A DNA stretch of 64,000 nt from the NCBI RefSeq assembly GCF_900176475.1, contig NZ_FWXX01000002.1, positions 260,560-324,559 of the forward strand, read 5' to 3'. This stretch comes from Tropicibacter naphthalenivorans (GTDB taxonomy: Bacteria; Pseudomonadota; Alphaproteobacteria; Rhodobacterales; Rhodobacteraceae). How positions within the stretch are numbered: the stretch's first letter is position 1; each line of letters starts with the position of its first letter. Positions 9,251 to 16,887 of the stretch are shown one piece after another. The notes beneath the pieces were generated by a model. That model was not told the DNA's origin. It ran no database searches and was given only the letters and a program-made list of their open reading frames with translations. Position numbers and translations under genes: made by a program.

Positions 9251-9269
9251 GAAAGCAATTTCGCAGAGG

Positions 9270-9392
9270 TTAGACCAGTCGCGATACGGTGATCACCACC
9301 AGCAGCCCAAGGCCCGCCGCCGCCACCCAAGGCATCAGCCGATCGGACAGGTCCACAAAGGACGTCAGCGTCTTTTTGTCATGCTCGGTCAC
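9270..9392 (-). CDS. 40-aa single-TM hypothetical protein
   Basis: A minus-strand micro-gene: GTG at 9392-9390, TAA at 9272-9270, 40 codons. ACAGGAG precedes the GTG by six bases, a good ribosome-binding site. The product has a charged N-terminus (MTEHDKKTLTSFVDLSDRL). One hydrophobic helix follows (PWVAAAGLGLLVVITVSRLV), a tail-anchored layout. It ends just before the shared terminator and begins about 90 bases after the antiporter stop, so it may be the last gene of the antiporter transcript. No family is recognised. Confidence 0.55.
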   Translation of the reverse strand: MTEHDKKTLTSFVDLSDRLMPWVAAAGLGLLVVITVSRLV

Positions 9393-9482
9393 GGAATGCT
9401 CCTGTTGCTTGGGCCCAATATAGGCATCACAGAGGTTTCTGTCCAATTAATCCGCACGCAGCGTCGTTCAAATGTCAGACAA

Positions 9483-11306
9483 TTAAGCCTGCCCCTCCAG
9501 ACGTTCCTTGCGCGCCGGGGTCATGGAGACGATCTGCGTGCCGGTGGCATCCTTGGGCGTCTCGTCCGGGCCCAGCAGACGCAGCGTGCCGTTGGGGCCA
9601 AGGTCCGCCACCGGGATCGCCTCGGGGTGCTGCGTGCGCCAGTCGTCCAGCGTGAACTCTTCGGACAGGCGGGTGACGCGGAACTCCCAGCCTTCGGCAA
9701 GGCGGGCGTTGGCCTCGAAATACGTCTCGTCGCCGCCAATCTTGCGCCCGCCCAAGGTCGCGGGCAGCGCGTGCCGCGAAGAGGTCTGGCGCACGCGTTT
9801 CACCTGATAGACGTTCTCGCGGCCAAACTCTGGCGCGATGTCGGTGGCGACCAGCGTGTTGTAGGCGTCGTTGTCGGTGGCGCAGATCATCTTTTCAAAG
9901 GCCGCCGCGTCAAGACGGTGCTCGGCCACTTCGGACAGGATGTCGCCGAAAAAGGTCTCGATCCCCGCCTCGCGCGCGGCGCGCAGATGGGCGTGGTTCG
10001 GGTCGGCGATCAGCACCGGCAGCTCCATCTTCTTGAACGCTTCGGCAAGGCCCACCGACCAGCGCGACCCGCCAAGGATCAGCACTCCCGGTTTGGTCGC
10101 CGCCGTCAACCCCAGCGCGCGCGCCAGCGGCGTCAGGGTAAAGCCGTGCAGCACCACCGTCGCCGCCACCAGCGCAAAGGCAAGCGGCGCGATGCGGTCG
10201 GCGTCCTCGATGCCCAGCTCGACCAGCCGTTCCCCGAACAGGCCAGCAACTGCGACCAAGACCACGCCGCGCGGGCCGGTCATGGCCACCAGCGCCCGTT
10301 CCTTCCACGAGATGTTGGAAAACCACAGGGCGATCAGCACCGGCAAAGGCCGCGCCACCAAGACCACCGCCATCACAAAGGCCAGCGCCCGCCAGTCCAG
10401 CGTGCCCAGCGTCGCCATGCTCATGTTCGCGGCCAGCAGGATGAACACGCCCGACACCAGCAGCACGGTCGCCTGTTCCTTGAAACGGCGCAGTTCGGTA
10501 AAGCTGGGCAGCTCGGCGTTGGCGATCCACAGGCCCATGACGGTCACCGCCAAAAGGCCGCTTTCGTGCAGGACACTGTCGGTGATGGCAAACACCGCCA
10601 GCAGCAGCACAAACAGCACCGGAACCTTCATGTATTCAGGCACATAGCCGCCCCGGAACGCCTTGACCAAGGCCCAACCGGCGGCCAGCCCCACCGCGCC
10701 CGCAAACAGGATGCCGATGGCCAGCGTCTGGATCGCGTGCCCCACCCCGGTGGCCGTTTGCAGAACCACGACGACTTCGAACGCCAGAACGGCGGCCAGA
10801 GCGCCCACGGGGTCGTTGACGATGGCTTCCCATTGCAAGAGCGCTGCGGGGCGTTTCGACAGTTTGGCCTGGCGCAGCAGGGGCGCGATCACCGTCGGGC
10901 CGGTGACGATCATAATGCCGCCAAAGACCGCCGAGGCCTCCCAGCTGAGGCCCGCCACGAAATGCAAGGCGCTGGCAGAGGCCAGCCAGCCCAGCGGCGC
11001 GCCGATCACCACCAGCCGCCGCACGCCCACCGCCGCATCGGACAACGACCGCAGGTTCAGCGTCAGGCCGCCTTCGAACAGGATGATCGCGACGGCGATG
11101 GCGATCATCGGTTGCAACATCGCGCCAAACTGATCGCCGGGGTCCAGCACCCCAAGGCCGGGACCAACGATCAACCCCGCCGCCAGCATCAGCACAATCG
11201 CAGGCAGACGCAACCGCCACGCGAGCCACTGGCTCCCCACGCCCAACGCGCCCACCAGCGCAAATGCCAAAACCGGGTCCAGCCCCGTTGTCCCTTGTAC
11301 GGCCAT
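9483..11306 (-). CDS. CPA1-type sodium/proton antiporter with C-terminal nucleotide-binding-like domain
   Basis: A 607-residue inner-membrane antiporter, likely exchanging Na+ or K+ for H+. The first 400 residues hold about twelve hydrophobic segments. CPA1 landmarks are ILFEGGLTLN, GIMIVTGPTVIAPLLR and EAIVNDPVGAL; the Asn-Asp pair is the expected ion-binding site. From about residue 400 a soluble domain begins GVLILGGSRWSVGLAEAF and continues ICATDNDAYNTLVA. This resembles an RCK/TrkA-N Rossmann fold and could gate transport by nucleotide. The start is the ATG at 11306 with AAAGGA five bases upstream; a TTG five codons earlier is less likely. The SDR-like gene ends 31 bases upstream. Confidence 0.85.
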   Translation of the reverse strand: MAVQGTTGLDPVLAFALVGALGVGSQWLAWRLRLPAIVLMLAAGLIVGPGLGVLDPGDQFGAMLQPMIAIAVAIILFEGGLTLNLRSLSDAAVGVRRLVVIGAPLGWLASASALHFVAGLSWEASAVFGGIMIVTGPTVIAPLLRQAKLSKRPAALLQWEAIVNDPVGALAAVLAFEVVVVLQTATGVGHAIQTLAIGILFAGAVGLAAGWALVKAFRGGYVPEYMKVPVLFVLLLAVFAITDSVLHESGLLAVTVMGLWIANAELPSFTELRRFKEQATVLLVSGVFILLAANMSMATLGTLDWRALAFVMAVVLVARPLPVLIALWFSNISWKERALVAMTGPRGVVLVAVAGLFGERLVELGIEDADRIAPLAFALVAATVVLHGFTLTPLARALGLTAATKPGVLILGGSRWSVGLAEAFKKMELPVLIADPNHAHLRAAREAGIETFFGDILSEVAEHRLDAAAFEKMICATDNDAYNTLVATDIAPEFGRENVYQVKRVRQTSSRHALPATLGGRKIGGDETYFEANARLAEGWEFRVTRLSEEFTLDDWRTQHPEAIPVADLGPNGTLRLLGPDETPKDATGTQIVSMTPARKERLEGQA

Positions 11307-11337
11307 TTTCGTCCTTTCCAAACAGCTCTGGCAGAAC

Positions 11338-11955
11338 CTAGTGCGGCTCGGGGACCCAGTCGAGAAAACTACCGGTTTTCAACCCACGCGAGACATCATG
11401 GCACAGGGCAAGCACGCTATCGCCCGCGGAAACGGCGCTGATGGTGTCCCAAGGGAACGGATCGGCGGGCAGGCCAAGACCCATGACGCGTGCTGGCTGC
11501 GCATCCTTTGCGAACTGCTCGACCATGGCGCTGTAGCCTGCAAAGCGCGCTTGCACCTCGGCGGGCAAAGCGTCGGGCCGCTTGTCATAGGGCAGAGCGA
11601 TCACCGCCCGGCCCTTGCCAATCCGCAGCCCCATACGCAAAGCCGCCGCCAGCCCCGCGCTTTGGTCAAACGCGCTACGCTCGGACAGCGGCAGGAGGTC
11701 GATGTAGACATGCAGCGGCGTCGCCAGCCAAGAGGATTTCAGCACCTCCAGCGTGTGGCCCACCTTGGGCAGCGCCAAGGTGTCGATCTGCCCCGGCGCT
11801 TTGCGAGCAACCGCCAGCAGCGCGTCTTGATCCCGCCCCATGGCCACCACCGCCGCGCCGAACTGCGCCAGACGCTCGCACACCGATGCCCCAAGCGGGT
11901 GCTCAGCCCCGGCGATCACCGCCGTCTTGCCATAAAAACGCGAAACACCGAACAT
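11338..11955 (-). CDS. SDR-like Rossmann-fold protein with degenerate active site
   Basis: A 205-residue protein with an N-terminal dinucleotide-binding pattern (KTAVIAGAEHPLGASVCERL), like the TGxxxGxG turn of short-chain dehydrogenases. Alternating strands and helices follow. The usual YxxxK catalytic pair is not clear: the nearest candidate (AGYSAMVEQFAK) does not have the right spacing. It may bind NAD(P) without classical SDR chemistry. The ATG at 11955 has AGAGG seven bases upstream; a GTG two codons earlier is the alternative. It lies between dgt and the antiporter, on the same strand as both. Confidence 0.6.
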   Translation of the reverse strand: MFGVSRFYGKTAVIAGAEHPLGASVCERLAQFGAAVVAMGRDQDALLAVARKAPGQIDTLALPKVGHTLEVLKSSWLATPLHVYIDLLPLSERSAFDQSAGLAAALRMGLRIGKGRAVIALPYDKRPDALPAEVQARFAGYSAMVEQFAKDAQPARVMGLGLPADPFPWDTISAVSAGDSVLALCHDVSRGLKTGSFLDWVPEPH

Positions 11956-11999
11956 ATGCACACCTCTAACTTGTGCGCACTATGCCACTTTACCTTGCG

Positions 12000-13175
12000 T
12001 CAGGAAAGCACGCTTTTGGCAACGTCGCGCAAAACATCCGTCCCGGTCAGCCGCGCGTGCTGTTGCAGCGCGTAGCGGTCGGTCATTCCGGCGATGTAAT
12101 CAGCCACGAGGCGGGCGATCTCGGCCTCGTCGTGCAGGGTTTCCTCTTGGTCCTGCCAGCGCTGCGGGAGCAAACGCGGGTCGTTCATGTAGATCGGGAA
12201 CAGCTCTTTGAGCGCTTCGGTGACGCGGGCGCGCTGCGCCATGACCGACGGGGCGCGGTACATGTTCTTGAACAGGAAATCGCGGATTTCGTGCAGTTTC
12301 GCCCACATCTCAGGCGAGAAGGCGATCACGGGACGGCCCAGCTCTCGGATGTCCTGCGCCGAGCTTGCGCCGGACCCTTTGAGGTTTGCCCGCGAGGTGT
12401 CGATCAGATCGCTAACCATGGCCCCAAAGACGCGGCGCAAGGCTTCGTGGCGACGGCGGTAGGCGTCGGTGTCGGGGTACAGGCGGTCCACCTCGGCGTA
12501 AGCCTCTGAGACAATGGGCAAATGCGCGATGTCCCCTTCGGTGAACAGCCCCGCGCGCAAGCCGTCGTGCAGGTCGTGGTTGTTGTAGGCCACATCGTCC
12601 GCCAATGCGGCCACCTGCGCCTCGGCGCTGGCGTGGGTGTGCAGTTCAAGGTCGATCTGCGCGTTGCATTCGGCCAACGCATAGGGGATCGGACCCTCCA
12701 CCGGGCCGTTGTGCTTGGCGATCCCTTCGAGCGTGTCCCACGTCAGGTTCAGCCCGTCGAACTCGGCGTAGTGACGCTCCAACGCGGTCACGATCCGCAC
12801 CGTCTGCGCGTTGTGGTCAAAGCCGCCATAGGGCTGCATCAGCTCGTCCAGCGCATCCTCGCCCGTATGACCGAACGGCGTGTGGCCCAGATCATGCGCC
12901 AGCGCGACGGCTTCGGTCAGGTCGATGTTCAAGCCCAAGGCCCCGGCAATCGTGCGCGCCACCTGCGCCACCTCGATGCTGTGCGTCAGGCGGGTGCGGT
13001 AAAAATCGCCCTCATGTTCGACAAAAACCTGCGTCTTGTGTTTCAGGCGGCGAAAGGCGGAACAATGGATGATCCGGTCGCGATCCCGTTGGAAACACGA
13101 CCGAAAGGCGCTTTCTTCCTCGGGGAACAGCCTGCCGCGGGCCGTATCGGGGTCACACGAATAAACCTTGCGCAT
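12000..13175 (-). CDS. dgt: dGTPase-like HD-domain deoxynucleotide triphosphohydrolase
   Basis: A 391-residue HD phosphohydrolase. Members hydrolyse dNTPs to nucleoside plus triphosphate. The metal-binding pattern is complete: FRRLKHKTQVF, then RLTHSIEVAQVA (first His), then ALAHDLGHTPFGH (His-Asp), with a downstream Asp in LADDVAYNNHDLHDG. Its length fits the deoxyguanosinetriphosphate triphosphohydrolase-like family of alphaproteobacteria, where it often precedes argS. The ATG at 13175 has AAGGAG upstream. It is divergent from the ErpA-like gene with a 75-base shared promoter region. Confidence 0.93.
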   Translation of the reverse strand: MRKVYSCDPDTARGRLFPEEESAFRSCFQRDRDRIIHCSAFRRLKHKTQVFVEHEGDFYRTRLTHSIEVAQVARTIAGALGLNIDLTEAVALAHDLGHTPFGHTGEDALDELMQPYGGFDHNAQTVRIVTALERHYAEFDGLNLTWDTLEGIAKHNGPVEGPIPYALAECNAQIDLELHTHASAEAQVAALADDVAYNNHDLHDGLRAGLFTEGDIAHLPIVSEAYAEVDRLYPDTDAYRRRHEALRRVFGAMVSDLIDTSRANLKGSGASSAQDIRELGRPVIAFSPEMWAKLHEIRDFLFKNMYRAPSVMAQRARVTEALKELFPIYMNDPRLLPQRWQDQEETLHDEAEIARLVADYIAGMTDRYALQQHARLTGTDVLRDVAKSVLS

Positions 13176-13250
13176 CGCCGCGCTCCTTGTCGCCTGTCTT
13201 TGGGCCGCTTATATTACCGCCGCGAGCAGAGTTAAACCTAGAGGATTGCA

Positions 13251-13574
13251 ATGCAATTACCGCCCAAAGTCACCAGCCGCGCCTTTGAGCGCCTGACAGA
13301 GATCGGCGCAGGGGCCGAGGGCAAGGCGCTGCGCGTCGCCGTCGAGGGCGGCGGCTGTTCCGGGTTTCAGTATGACATTTCGCTTGATGAGCCGGCCGCC
13401 GATGATCTGGTGCTGGCCGAGGGCGATCAAAAGGTGGTGGTCGACCCGGTGTCCCTGCCCTTTCTGGCGGGCGCGGTGATTGATTTCACCGACGAGCTGA
13501 TCGGCGCGCGGTTCGTGATCGACAACCCCAACGCGACCTCGTCTTGCGGCTGTGGGACGTCCTTTTCGATCTGA
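13251..13574 (+). CDS. erpA: A-type Fe-S cluster carrier, ErpA/IscA-like
   Basis: A 107-residue HesB/IscA/SufA-family protein that accepts and delivers [2Fe-2S] or [4Fe-4S] clusters. The three conserved cysteines are present: C36 in EGGGCSGFQY and C99/C101 in SSCGCGTSF. It has a clear AGAGGA ribosome-binding site five bases before the ATG. ErpA is inferred from the sequence type and the lack of isc/suf genes nearby; IscA cannot be excluded. Confidence 0.88.
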   Translation: MQLPPKVTSRAFERLTEIGAGAEGKALRVAVEGGGCSGFQYDISLDEPAADDLVLAEGDQKVVVDPVSLPFLAGAVIDFTDELIGARFVIDNPNATSSCGCGTSFSI

Positions 13575-13646
13575 CCTTTATTCGGCGGTGCGGGGCTTGA
13601 CCCCGGCGGCGCGCCTTGGTTTGGGTAGGCCAAGCCGGAGGGCCCC

Positions 13647-14456
13647 ATGAAGATCGCGACATTCAACATCAACGGCATCAAGGCGCGGGTGAACGCGCTT
13701 GGCGATTGGCTCGACGAGGCGCAGCCCGACGTGGCGCTGCTGCAAGAGATCAAGTCGGTGGATGAGGCGTTCCCGCGCGAGCTGTTCGAAGAGCGCGGCT
13801 ATAACGTCGAGACCCACGGGCAGAAAAGCTTTAACGGCGTGGCGATCCTGTCCAAGCTGCCCCTAGAGGACGTGCGCCGCGGCCTGCCCGGCGATGACAG
13901 CGACGAGCAAGCCCGCTGGATCGAGGCGACGGTTGTGGGCGAGACACACGCGGTGCGGCTGTGCGGGCTGTACCTGCCCAACGGCAACCCGGTGGAGTTT
14001 GACGACGCGGGCCAGCCGATCCGCGACGGAAAATACGGCTATAAACTCGACTGGATGGACCGGCTTCATGCCCGCGCGCAGGAGCTTCTGGCCGATGAGA
14101 TGCCCGCGCTGATGGCTGGGGACTATAACATCATTCCGCAGGCCGAGGACGCCGCCAAACCCGACAGCTGGCGCAAGGATGCGCTGTTCCTGCCGCAAAG
14201 CCGCGACGCCTTTCGCCGCATCCTGAACCTTGGCTTTACCGAGGCGTTCCGCGCCCGCACCCAAGGCCCCGGCCATTACAGCTTTTGGGATTATCAGGCG
14301 GGCGCGTGGCAGCGCAACAACGGCATCCGCATCGACCATTTCCTGCTGACGCCGCAGGCCGCTGACCTGCTGAGCGATTGCCAGATCGACAAGGACATCC
14401 GCGCCCGCGAAAAGCCGTCCGATCACGTGCCGGTCTGGATCGAGCTGAACGCCTAA
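13647..14456 (+). CDS. xth: Exodeoxyribonuclease III (AP endonuclease)
   Basis: A 269-residue Mg-dependent nuclease of the endonuclease/exonuclease/phosphatase fold that cuts at abasic sites and trims 3' ends. All active-site blocks are visible: TFNINGIKAR, LLQEIKS (metal-binding Glu), GVAILSK, AGDYNIIP (Asp/Asn), NNGIRIDHFLLT and PSDHVPVWIEL (catalytic Asp-His). GGAGGGCCCC precedes the ATG. The length is standard. Confidence 0.96.
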   Translation: MKIATFNINGIKARVNALGDWLDEAQPDVALLQEIKSVDEAFPRELFEERGYNVETHGQKSFNGVAILSKLPLEDVRRGLPGDDSDEQARWIEATVVGETHAVRLCGLYLPNGNPVEFDDAGQPIRDGKYGYKLDWMDRLHARAQELLADEMPALMAGDYNIIPQAEDAAKPDSWRKDALFLPQSRDAFRRILNLGFTEAFRARTQGPGHYSFWDYQAGAWQRNNGIRIDHFLLTPQAADLLSDCQIDKDIRAREKPSDHVPVWIELNA

Positions 14457-14537
14457 ACGCGCGCGGCACCTTGCACCGCCTCGCCTCGCGCATTAATTCT
14501 ATAGCTAAAGACTCAACATATAGCGGAGACGCACATC

Positions 14538-14774
14538 ATGCCCATGCACGCGCAGGAAATCGAGGATCTGCTTCGTGAGACCTTTCCGGATGCAAAGATC
14601 GTCGTAGAAGGCAGCGACGGCGTGCACATGTCCGCGATGGTTGTGGACGAAAGCTTTCGCGGCAAGAACCGCGTTCAGCAGCAGCGCGCCGTTTATGCCG
14701 CGCTCAAGGGCAAGATGGACGGCGCGTCTGCCGAATTGCACGCGCTGGCGCTGACCACCAAGGCCCCCGATTGA
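14538..14774 (+). CDS. BolA-family protein
   Basis: A 78-residue BolA/IbaG-like protein. BolA proteins form [2Fe-2S]-bridged heterodimers with monothiol glutaredoxins and act in iron homeostasis and Fe-S trafficking. The core is QEIEDLLRETFPDAKIVVEG, then HMSAMVVDESFRGKNRVQQQ. The conserved His of the FRGKxxVxxHR motif is replaced by Gln in RVQQQR, while a later His sits in AELHALAL, the invariant position. Its stop overlaps the next ATG (TGATG), and a Grx4 gene follows two genes on, matching the known partnership. Confidence 0.92.
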   Translation: MPMHAQEIEDLLRETFPDAKIVVEGSDGVHMSAMVVDESFRGKNRVQQQRAVYAALKGKMDGASAELHALALTTKAPD

Positions 14775-14920
14775 TGGACGCCTTGCTGGCCTTTCTCAGC
14801 AATACCTGGCCGATGTTCTTTGCATTGGCCCTTGTGGGCGCGATCACCTATGGCGCCCTGACCCCCTATATCAGACAAGAGCGCCGCCGGCGCCAAGCTC
14901 AGGAGCAACACGATGACTGA
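14774..14920 (+). CDS. 48-aa single-TM protein overlapping both bolA and grxD
   Basis: A micro-gene whose ATG shares a base with the BolA stop (TGATG) and whose TGA overlaps the Grx4 start by 8 bases (ATGACTGA). Such tight packing implies translational coupling. The product begins [12 protein letters not shown], crosses the membrane once (about residues 12-31, with [18 protein letters not shown]) and ends in an Arg/Gln-rich cytosolic tail containing [12 protein letters not shown]. No family is recognised. Its place inside a BolA-Grx4 pair suggests it could anchor or recruit one of them to the membrane; that is inference only. Confidence 0.7.
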   Translation: MDALLAFLSNTWPMFFALALVGAITYGALTPYIRQERRRRQAQEQHDD

Positions 14921-15275
14921 CGCAAGCACGCGCATCGACGAGACGATCAAAGCCAACGACGTGGTTCTGTACATGAAGGGCACCAAGTCCATGCCCCAGT
15001 GCGGTTTTTCCAGCCGCGTTGCAGGCGTGTTGAACTACATGGGCGTGGATTTCGCCGATGTGAACGTTCTCGAAGACCCGGAAATCCGCGAAGGCATCAA
15101 GGTATACTCGGACTGGCCGACCATCCCGCAGCTTTATGTCAAAGGCGAGTTCGTCGGCGGCTGTGACATCATCACCGAGATGACCCTGTCGGGCGAGTTG
15201 GACACCCTGTTCGAAGACAACGGCGTGGCCTACGACAAGGAAGCGGCGAACAAGATCCGCGAAGCAAACGCCTGA
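14913..15275 (+). CDS. grxD: Monothiol glutaredoxin Grx4
   Basis: A 120-residue CGFS-type glutaredoxin that binds a glutathione-ligated [2Fe-2S] cluster. The active site [10 protein letters not shown] has its only redox cysteine at C30. Further family marks are [17 protein letters not shown] and CDIITEM. It is the third gene of a coupled bolA / micro-gene / grxD operon and is followed by a strong terminator. Confidence 0.96.
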   Translation: MTDASTRIDETIKANDVVLYMKGTKSMPQCGFSSRVAGVLNYMGVDFADVNVLEDPEIREGIKVYSDWPTIPQLYVKGEFVGGCDIITEMTLSGELDTLFEDNGVAYDKEAANKIREANA

Positions 15276-15297
15276 TCTGTTTGGCAGCAATGCTTGG

Positions 15298-15325
15298 ACG
15301 CCCTCGGTTTTCCGGGGGCGTTTTT
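15298..15325 (+). terminator. Rho-independent terminator after grxD
   Basis: ACGCCCTCGG and CCGGGGGCGT pair over 10 bp (one U-G) around a TTTT loop, followed by TTTT. Confidence 0.85.
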
Positions 15326-15350
15326 GTTTGGGTTTGGAAGGCGGCGGGGC

Positions 15351-15755
15351 CTAGCCCGCGCGCAGCTTTTCGTCCACGGTTTCGGCGATGGTTTCGGCGC
15401 GGGCGGCGAGTTCGGCCAGGGCGTCGGTCACATCCGCCGGGATGCGCGGCACCTCGACCTGTTCGGGTTCGGGCGCAGGGCGCTCTTGCAGCTCGGTGAG
15501 CTCGGCTTGGAGCGCGGCGATCTTGTCCTCGGCCTCGCGCACGCGATCCTCTAGGCCCGCGGTCTTGTCGGCCAGCATCAGGCCCGACATCAGCAGCATC
15601 CGTGCCTCGGGCATCCGGCCAATCTGCTCGACCAAGACCTGAGCTTCGGCGTCTAACAGCTTGGCCGCAGACAACAAATACTGTTCTTCACCCTCTTGGC
15701 AGGCGACCTCGAAGCTGCGGGTTCCGATTTTGATTTCAAGTTCGATCTGCGCCAT
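15351..15755 (-). CDS. zapA: Cell division protein ZapA
   Basis: A 134-residue FtsZ-ring stabiliser. The N-terminal globular part (IELEIKIGTRSFEVACQEGEE, then LLSAAKLLDAEAQ) matches ZapA. A coiled-coil dimerisation helix (LEDRVREAEDKIAALQAELTELQ) and a Pro/Glu linker follow. The ATG at 15755 shares a base with the TGA of the upstream coiled-coil gene (TGATG), so the two are translationally coupled. A GTG one codon earlier is less likely. Confidence 0.88.
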   Translation of the reverse strand: MAQIELEIKIGTRSFEVACQEGEEQYLLSAAKLLDAEAQVLVEQIGRMPEARMLLMSGLMLADKTAGLEDRVREAEDKIAALQAELTELQERPAPEPEQVEVPRIPADVTDALAELAARAETIAETVDEKLRAG

Positions 15756-16666
15756 CACACGGCCCCTTCGTTCGCGGTTGCGGCCTCGGCGACCAGCGGC
15801 TCGATTGCGCCCAGCAGCGCCTTGGCCTCGGCGGCATCGGCGGCACGGGCGGCGCGCAGGCTTTCGATCTCGGCGGCCATCGCCTGGTTGATCAGGACGG
15901 CATCGGCCAGCCCAAGGGCGTTGGCCTCGCGCAGCGACGCATTGCTGGCCTCGAGCGCGGCGTTCGCCTCTCGCAGGCTGTGCAAGCCTGCCTCCAGCTC
16001 TGCCAGATCAGGGCCAGAGGGCGCGACGGCGGCGGCGTTGTCTTCCCAGTCTTTCATGCGGGCCTTGAGCACGCGCAGGCGTTCCTCGAGCTGGGCGTTG
16101 GCCATCTTTTCGTCTTCGTAAAGCTCGGTCAGGCGGGTGATCTCTTCGCGGGCGGCTTCGCCCCACTCGTCCGCCTCTGGCGTGGCGGCCTCGTCCGTTT
16201 CAGGTTCGGCTTCGACCTCCGGCTCGACCTCGATCTCCGGCTCGGGGTCGGCGGCGACTTCGGGCTCTGGCGCGGGGGCGGGCTGTGCCTTGGCCTCTTT
16301 GTAGTCCTCGATGGCGCTGGCCGCGGCGGCATTGGCCAGATCGGTCATCTCGGCCTGAAGCGCGGCCATCTTTTCGCGCAGGTCGTCCAGCTCGGCGTTG
16401 GCGCTGGCGGCGGCGGACACGGCGGCGTTCTTTTCAAGATCCGCTTCAAGGCGCGCGGCCTCAATCGCCTTGGCCTGTTCTTCGGCGGCATTGGCAAGCG
16501 CGGCCTCGACCGCCTGGTCCACCGTCGCCTGTACGTCCGCCTGGGCTTCCGCAACCTCGGGCTCTGCGTCCACGGTTTCGGGCACGACGCCAAGCCCGTC
16601 TACCCCTTGGGCAATCCGGTCCAGCGCCCGCGCAATCCGGCTTTGCAAATCATCTATTTGGGTCAT
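15755..16666 (-). CDS. Ala/Glu-rich coiled-coil protein coupled to zapA
   Basis: A 303-residue acidic protein with no signal peptide or membrane segment. It begins MTQIDDLQSRIARALDRIAQ. Two long heptad-rich regions (about 45-120 and 165-290) flank an Ala/Glu/Pro low-complexity linker with repeated EPE units. No catalytic motif is seen. The overlap with zapA, co-orientation and helical make-up suggest a division-ring co-factor acting with ZapA, analogous to ZapB in enteric bacteria, but there is no detectable sequence signature for that. The family assignment is unknown. Confidence 0.75.
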   Translation of the reverse strand: MTQIDDLQSRIARALDRIAQGVDGLGVVPETVDAEPEVAEAQADVQATVDQAVEAALANAAEEQAKAIEAARLEADLEKNAAVSAAASANAELDDLREKMAALQAEMTDLANAAAASAIEDYKEAKAQPAPAPEPEVAADPEPEIEVEPEVEAEPETDEAATPEADEWGEAAREEITRLTELYEDEKMANAQLEERLRVLKARMKDWEDNAAAVAPSGPDLAELEAGLHSLREANAALEASNASLREANALGLADAVLINQAMAAEIESLRAARAADAAEAKALLGAIEPLVAEAATANEGAV

Positions 16667-16800
16667 ACTGCCCCCTTATGCCTGTTCCGAAGCCTCTGAT
16701 GGCGAATCGCCCCCGCTTCGTTTGGCCAAAGTTTAACAACTGCAAAGTTAAAATGCGCCCCCATAAGTTCCAATGCCTTACTCGGCACTGTTCATGCGTT

Positions 16801-16827
16801 TTGACAGCGCTAACGAAAGCCCATGCT
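16801..16827 (+). promoter_or_regulatory. Candidate transketolase promoter
   Basis: A perfect TTGACA at 16801-16806 lies about 80 bases before the tkt GTG. Sixteen bases downstream CATGCT stands in the -10 position, a weak match. The -35 is convincing; the -10 is not. Confidence 0.35.
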
Positions 16828-16887
16828 TGCCTTCTGCGGGAACCCTGATATTCAGCGCAAAACCCCTTAGACCGAAGGAGCGTTCTG

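Noticed and set aside
9249-11441. A 730-codon plus-strand frame opposite the antiporter
   Set aside because: Composition is Gln/His/Arg-rich nonsense; the minus strand encodes a clear CPA1 antiporter.
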